A stretch of DNA of 20,671 nt from Collinsella sp. AF33-16. Lineage in GTDB: Bacteria > Actinomycetota > Coriobacteriia > Coriobacteriales > Coriobacteriaceae. The DNA lies in assembly GCF_003475325.1 (NCBI RefSeq), contig NZ_QRQC01000029.1, positions 1-20,671 on the forward strand, read 5' to 3'. Below, one piece after another: positions 16,782 to 20,671 of the stretch (positions within the stretch are counted from its first letter, which is position 1; each line of letters starts with the position of its first letter). Made by a program: the position numbers and the translations under genes. Below the pieces are notes generated by a model. That model did not search any database. It worked only from the letters and a program-made list of their open reading frames with translations, and was not told the DNA's origin.

Positions 16782-17117
16782 TCTCAATCTGTAACAGGTG
16801 GAGGCGAAATCCGGGTCTAGATGTTACAGATCGAGACACAGGGGTCCCTCCCCGACTTCAATCTCGATCTGTAACATCTTGGGCCCCAAAACCCCTCTTA
16901 CTGTTACAGATCGAGACATTCAAAATCCGCCGGAAGGTTTGTCTTGATCTGTAACATCTAGAACCCAAATCATCAGCTAACTGTTACAGAACGAGACATA
17001 CGAATAACCCGACGGGCTAACGTCTTGATCTGTAACACGTAGGACCGCAATTCCCCTCCTACTGTTACAGATCGAGACGAACGTGCGCCTGTGGTCTCAA
17101 CATCTCAATCTGTAACA
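16782..17117. repeat. nine-copy alternating inverted-repeat array, 40-bp pitch
   Basis: The consensus TCTCGATCTGTAACA occurs on the plus strand at 16782, 16862, 16942, 17023 and 17103. Its reverse complement occurs at 16822, 16902, 16982 and 17063. Each copy is 15 bp and seven of eight spacers are exactly 25 nt (one is 26). Copies differ at one or two positions, mainly the fourth to sixth bases (CGA, CAA, TGA). Spacers are not alike. Alternation rules out an ordinary CRISPR; the layout recalls clustered REP/BIME elements or an ordered set of protein sites. It fills most of the 626-nt gap between the zinc-ribbon gene and the oxidoreductase operon. A faint decayed copy may follow near 17149. 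Confidence 0.95.
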
Positions 17118-17275
17118 TGTAACGGCGACGACCGCGAGGTTGGGTGGGAAGATCTCGTGGTCTAACGTGGCCGGCATCCGTGCTGGGCGGTCCTCGTCTG
17201 CCGTTGGCGGGTGTTGCGGGGCTGTTCGCCGCATTGCCGCCGCGCTGTGGATGTATAGACCGTAGGATAGTCTTA

Positions 17276-17290
17276 TTGACAGCCTGTCAA
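17276..17290. promoter_or_regulatory. 15-bp palindrome, candidate operator of the oxidoreductase operon
   Basis: TTGACAG-C-CTGTCAA is a perfect palindrome 17 bp before the GTG start at 17308 and next to the GGGAGG ribosome binding site. A TATAGA at 17254-17259 could be a -10 box, which would put the palindrome at or just after the transcription start, a usual place for a repressor. The -35 region is unclear. The stretch 17118-17275 shows no gene. Confidence 0.5.
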
Positions 17291-17307
17291 CTCGTCTGGG
17301 AGGCACT

Positions 17308-20115
17308 GTGAGCGAAACGTTTGATATCGCGATTGTCGGCGCGGGCATCACCGGATGCGCCATCGCGCGGCAGCTCGCGCGGTTTGACCTGTCCATATGC
17401 GTGGTCGAGGCAGCCAACGATATCGCGCTGGGAACATCGAAAGCCAACGGCGGCCTGGTGCACGCCGGCTACGATCCGACACCGGACACGGTTAAGGCGC
17501 AGGTCAACGCCCGTGGCTGCGAGTTGTACGGTGCGTGGGCGCAGGAGCTGGGCTTTCTGTTCTGCCGCACCGGGTCGATGGTGCTGGGTTTTAACGACGA
17601 GGACCGCGCGCGCCTGGAGCAGCTACGGTGCAACGGCCATGCCAACGGCGTGCCCGAGCTGTCGATCATCGGACCCGAGCGCATCCACGAGCTGGAGCCG
17701 CGCGCCAGTGCCGATGCAACGTGCGCGTTGTGGTGCCCATCGACTGGGTTTGTCGACCCGTTTGAGGTTGCCATCGCCGCGCTGGAGAACGCCGTGGCCA
17801 ACGGGGTGACGTTTATGCGCTCCGCACCGGTGGAGGCGATTGAAATCGCGGGCTCGGGCGACGACGTGCGCTTTACGTTGGCGACGCCCGCCGGAGACGT
17901 GCGCTGCCGCTACATGATCAACGCCGCGGGCAACGGCGCCGCGGACATCTCGCATATGGCGGGCGCCGAGGAGTTCCAGATGGTCTGGCGCCAGGGCAAC
18001 ATCGTGGTGCTGGACAAAGAACCGCGCGCGCTGATGCCACTCTACCCCGTTCCCACGCCGGTGTCCAAGGGCGTTATCGTCACGGGTACCGTACACGGCA
18101 ACACCGTGATTACCGCGACCGCCGCCGTGCGCGAGCCGGGCGATACACAGACCTACGCGACCGATATCAACGCGCTCCTGACCGGTGCGCGCAAGCTGGT
18201 GCCCGATCTGGACACGCGCCGCGTGGTGCGCGCGTTCGCCGGCGGGCGCCCGGTCATTCAGGGTACAAACGACTTTTTTATTGGGCAGTCGGCCGTGGTG
18301 CCGGGGCTATTCCAGGCGGCGGGCATCCAGTCGCCGGGCGTGGCGAGCGCACCGGCCATTGCCGAGCGCATGGAGCAGGCACTGCGCAATTCCGGCGTAG
18401 CCCTGCGCGAACGTGCCGATTGGAACCCGATCCGCCGCGCGCAGGACGACTTTGACCTCGCGCCGCTTGCGCGCAAGGAAGAACTCATTGAGTCCGATCC
18501 CGCGTGGGGGCAGATCGTCTGCCGCTGCGAGACGGTGCCCGAGGCCGAGATTGTAGCCTCGATTCGACGCCGTCCGGGCGCGGTTTCGGTCGAGGGCGTC
18601 AAGCGCCGCTGCCGCGCCGGCATGGGTCGGTGTCAAAGTGGCTTTTGCCAAAGCCGCGTGGTGGCGATCCTGGCGCGCGAGTTGGCCTGCGACCCCAGCG
18701 AAGTGCTGTTGGAAGATGCTGGATCTTGGCTGGTCGAGGGACCACTGAAGGGGTGCGCTAGAATGGCGACGTTTGATATGCGCAACAAACGCGCAGAGGC
18801 CGGAACCATAGCGTCGGTAGCAACGCAGGCCTTCGACGTGGTCGTCATCGGAGGAGGCCCCGCCGGCATGGCTGCAGCGCTGGCCGCGCATAAGGCCGGA
18901 GCACGCGTGGCCATCGTGGAGCGCGAACAGCACCTGGGCGGAATCCTCCGCCAGTGCATCCACCCCGGCTTTGGCCTGTCGCACTTTAAACAGGAGCTCA
19001 CCGGTCCCGAGTACGCGCAGCGCTTTATCGACCAGGTGCACGCAACCGACATTGCGCTGTTCCTCAACAGCATGGTGCTTGGGATTGATTCAGGCGAGCC
19101 TGCAGAAGACACCGAGGTCCATACCGTCACGCTCATGAACCCTGCCGGCATGTTGCAGCTCACCGGGCGCGCGGTCGTCCTTGCCATGGGTTGCCGTGAG
19201 CGCACCCGCAGCGAGATCAAGATCCCCGGCAGTCGTCCCGCCGGTGTGTTTACGGCGGGCCTGGCGCAGCGATACATCAATATCGAAAACCTTAAACCCG
19301 GCTCGCGCGCCGTCATTTTGGGCTCGGGTGACATCGGGCTGATCATGGCGCGCCGTTGCACGCTCGAGGGGATTTCGGTCGAGGGCGTGTACGAGCTCAT
19401 GCCGTACGCCAACGGCCTGCGCCGCAACGTCAAGAACTGCCTGGACGACTTTGGCATTCCGCTGCATCTGTCGACCACGGTCACGCGCGTGATTGGACAC
19501 GATCGCGTGGAGGCTGTCGAGGTGAGCCAAGTCGACGACCATCTTGCACCCATTCCCGGGACCGAGCGCATCGTTCCGTGCGACACACTGCTGCTTTCGG
19601 TGGGGCTGATTCCCGAGAACGAGCTTTCGGTTGCCGCAGGCGTGGAGCTGGACCCACGTACGCGCGGCGCCGTGGTGGACCAGAGCTTGCAGACGGGCGT
19701 GCCGGGCATCTTTGTCTGCGGCAACGTGCTGCACGTGCACGACCTGGCCGACAACGTAACGTGTGAGTCCGAGAGAGCTGGCGCAGCTGCGGCGGCGTAC
19801 GCGCTGGGAACCGGCGCGGGCGCCGTTCCGGACTGCGAGCTCACCGTCTCCCCTGCCGGCATTGCGGGATACGCACTGCCGGGACGCATTACGGCTGCGG
19901 CGCTCACCAAGCTGAACTTCCGCGTGCGCCGGCCAGTCGATGCCGCCTGCGTGAGGATCTTGGCCGACGGCGAGAAACTGTTCGCCGGCAAGGTCCGCGC
20001 GTTTAAGCCGAGCGTTATGGAAAGCTTCCCACTGCCGGCAAAGGTCATCAAACAAGCGCTCGACCTGGGTGCCAGCGAGATTGTCCTTTCCGTCGATCCC
20101 GTTGAGGAGGCGTAG
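17308..20115 (+). CDS. fused GlpA-like FAD dehydrogenase and NAD(FAD)-dependent oxidoreductase
   Basis: This 935-residue protein joins two enzymes. Residues 1-370 form a DAO-type FAD domain (GAGITG at 11-16, SKANGGLVHAGYDP near 47) like GlpA/LhgO glycerol-3-phosphate or hydroxyacid dehydrogenases. Residues 405-447 are a BFD-like [2Fe-2S] domain with Cys 405, 407, 442 and 447. After a linker (about 465-505), residues 509-930 form a pyridine-nucleotide-disulfide-type oxidoreductase with FAD motif GGGPAG at 515-520, NAD motif GSGDIG at 672-677 and GIFVCGNVLHVHDLADN near 810. In organisms such as Thermotoga these parts are separate neighbouring genes together with DUF1667. Electron flow from glycerol-3-phosphate to NAD or another carrier is inferred. 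The start is GTG with GGGAGG upstream. A soluble cytoplasmic protein is expected. Confidence 0.92.
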   Translation: MSETFDIAIVGAGITGCAIARQLARFDLSICVVEAANDIALGTSKANGGLVHAGYDPTPDTVKAQVNARGCELYGAWAQELGFLFCRTGSMVLGFNDEDRARLEQLRCNGHANGVPELSIIGPERIHELEPRASADATCALWCPSTGFVDPFEVAIAALENAVANGVTFMRSAPVEAIEIAGSGDDVRFTLATPAGDVRCRYMINAAGNGAADISHMAGAEEFQMVWRQGNIVVLDKEPRALMPLYPVPTPVSKGVIVTGTVHGNTVITATAAVREPGDTQTYATDINALLTGARKLVPDLDTRRVVRAFAGGRPVIQGTNDFFIGQSAVVPGLFQAAGIQSPGVASAPAIAERMEQALRNSGVALRERADWNPIRRAQDDFDLAPLARKEELIESDPAWGQIVCRCETVPEAEIVASIRRRPGAVSVEGVKRRCRAGMGRCQSGFCQSRVVAILARELACDPSEVLLEDAGSWLVEGPLKGCARMATFDMRNKRAEAGTIASVATQAFDVVVIGGGPAGMAAALAAHKAGARVAIVEREQHLGGILRQCIHPGFGLSHFKQELTGPEYAQRFIDQVHATDIALFLNSMVLGIDSGEPAEDTEVHTVTLMNPAGMLQLTGRAVVLAMGCRERTRSEIKIPGSRPAGVFTAGLAQRYINIENLKPGSRAVILGSGDIGLIMARRCTLEGISVEGVYELMPYANGLRRNVKNCLDDFGIPLHLSTTVTRVIGHDRVEAVEVSQVDDHLAPIPGTERIVPCDTLLLSVGLIPENELSVAAGVELDPRTRGAVVDQSLQTGVPGIFVCGNVLHVHDLADNVTCESERAGAAAAAYALGTGAGAVPDCELTVSPAGIAGYALPGRITAAALTKLNFRVRRPVDAACVRILADGEKLFAGKVRAFKPSVMESFPLPAKVIKQALDLGASEIVLSVDPVEEA

Positions 20116-20119
20116 AGTC

Positions 20120-20518
20120 ATGAGCACGAATGTGACCGAGACATTGCAGTTCAACTGCACCACCTGCCCGTCCGAGTGCCTCCTGACCGTGGAGGTGGAG
20201 CGCGACGCCAATGGCGCCGTGGTGAAAGTGCGCTCGGTAACCGGCAACAACTGCCCGCGCGGCGATACGTTCGCGCATCAGGAGCTCGCCTGCCCCATGC
20301 GCGTGCTCACGACGACCGTGGCCGTCTCCTGCGGCGACGAAGCTCTGCTCCCCGTGCGCACGGCCGAAGCCATCCCGCTGGCACTCCACGCCCAAGCCAT
20401 GGACCTCATCCGCGGCGTTGTCGTCGAGGCCCCCATCCGCATGGGCGACGTCGTGCTAGAGAACCTCCTAGACACCAACATCAACCTAATCGCCAGCATG
20501 GATATCGACCGAGCCTAA
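20120..20518 (+). CDS. DUF1667 cysteine-rich protein
   Basis: This 132-residue protein matches the DUF1667 family. The N-terminal CTTCPSEC (Cys 13, 16, 20), then NNCPRG (Cys 45) and ACPMRV (Cys 58), suggest an iron-sulfur or zinc site. The C-terminal half (PIRMGDVVLENLLDTNINLIAS) is the second conserved block. Family members sit beside GlpA-like and NAD(FAD) oxidoreductase genes and probably form the small electron-transfer subunit of the complex, though this is inferred. The ATG at 20120 follows the previous stop by four bases and uses the GAGGAGG at the end of the upstream gene, so the two are co-translated. Confidence 0.92.
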   Translation: MSTNVTETLQFNCTTCPSECLLTVEVERDANGAVVKVRSVTGNNCPRGDTFAHQELACPMRVLTTTVAVSCGDEALLPVRTAEAIPLALHAQAMDLIRGVVVEAPIRMGDVVLENLLDTNINLIASMDIDRA

Positions 20519-20519
20519 G

Positions 20520-20574
20520 TAGCTAATTGGGGACGGGGCTCTTTAGCTAATTAGGGACGGAGCTCTTTTAGCTA
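20520..20574. repeat. 24-bp direct repeats after the operon
   Basis: TAGCTAATTGGGGACGGGGC plus TCTT is repeated immediately with three changes, and a third copy is represented by TAGCTA. GGGGACGG-type repeats of this sort are common near REP-associated (Y1) transposases in related bacteria. No transposase is in the window. It starts one base after the DUF1667 stop. Confidence 0.7.
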
Positions 20575-20656
20575 CCCCGCCATCCACCCGGTCCTCCTCC
20601 GCAGTTGCGGTGAAATACGGACTGTTTTATGGCTTGGGGGTGCGGACAGAAAGTTG

Positions 20657-20671
20657 GACCGCGGGGCGGTC
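20657..20671. repeat. short inverted repeat at the window edge
   Basis: GACCGC-GGG-GCGGTC is a 6-bp perfect inverted repeat that runs off the window. The preceding GCGGACAGAAAGTTGGACC looks like it could be an insertion-sequence end, but no transposase frame is visible and the element is cut by the window edge. Confidence 0.3.

Noticed and set aside
16782..17117. CRISPR array
   Set aside because: The repeats are only 15 bp, alternate in orientation and have 25-nt spacers, and no cas gene is in the window.
18633..20250. Long minus-strand frames opposite the fused oxidoreductase gene
   Set aside because: They are antisense shadows of a gene with clear FAD and NAD motifs, and have no ribosome binding site or recognisable domain.

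Overview
The window looks like chromosomal DNA from a GC-rich actinobacterium of the Coriobacteriia, most likely Collinsella or a close relative. This is an inference from codon use, operon style and gene content; no search was run. About two thirds of the window (roughly 260 to 13,940, all on the minus strand) is a surface polysaccharide locus of the Wzx/Wzy type.

Polysaccharide locus, in transcription order (right to left). A NusG-family antiterminator gene (13934 to 13345) comes first, carrying what looks like a frameshift. After an 81-nt leader with a small hairpin come the initiating phosphoglycosyl transferase, a TagA/WecG-type N-acetylmannosaminyltransferase, wecC and wecB. These make and add ManNAc or ManNAcA and are GC-rich. 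Next is an AT-richer cassette: a TupA-like ATP-grasp protein, a GT4 glycosyltransferase, a GT32-like glycosyltransferase, a serine-acetyltransferase-like O-acetyltransferase, a polysaccharide pyruvyltransferase, the Wzx flippase, the Wzy polymerase, a ferredoxin/FrhB-type iron-sulfur protein and a second hexapeptide acetyltransferase. The run ends in a clear intrinsic terminator at about 264-295. Many of these genes overlap or touch. The composition changes inside the 3' end of wecB, suggesting that the variable cassette was exchanged by recombination there. The product is probably an exopolysaccharide or capsule containing ManNAc(A), with acetyl and pyruvyl decorations. No Wzz, tyrosine kinase or LCP ligase is visible in the window.

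Housekeeping section (14,160-16,700, minus strand). This holds thrS for a short threonyl-tRNA synthetase without the TGS domain, with its own promoter and tandem terminators, and a small membrane protein with two zinc ribbons.

Intergenic array (16,782-17,117). Nine copies of a 15-bp motif (consensus TCTCGATCTGTAACA) alternate strictly in orientation at an almost perfect 40-bp pitch, separated by non-identical 25-nt spacers. It does not match CRISPR architecture and is the most unusual structure in the window.

Plus-strand oxidoreductase operon (17,308-20,518). A 935-residue protein fuses a GlpA-like FAD dehydrogenase with a BFD-type [2Fe-2S] domain to an NAD(FAD)-dependent oxidoreductase. A DUF1667 protein follows. 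In several anaerobes the corresponding three parts are separate genes linked to glycerol-3-phosphate oxidation. A 15-bp palindrome just upstream is a candidate operator. The window ends in short direct repeats (20,520-20,574).
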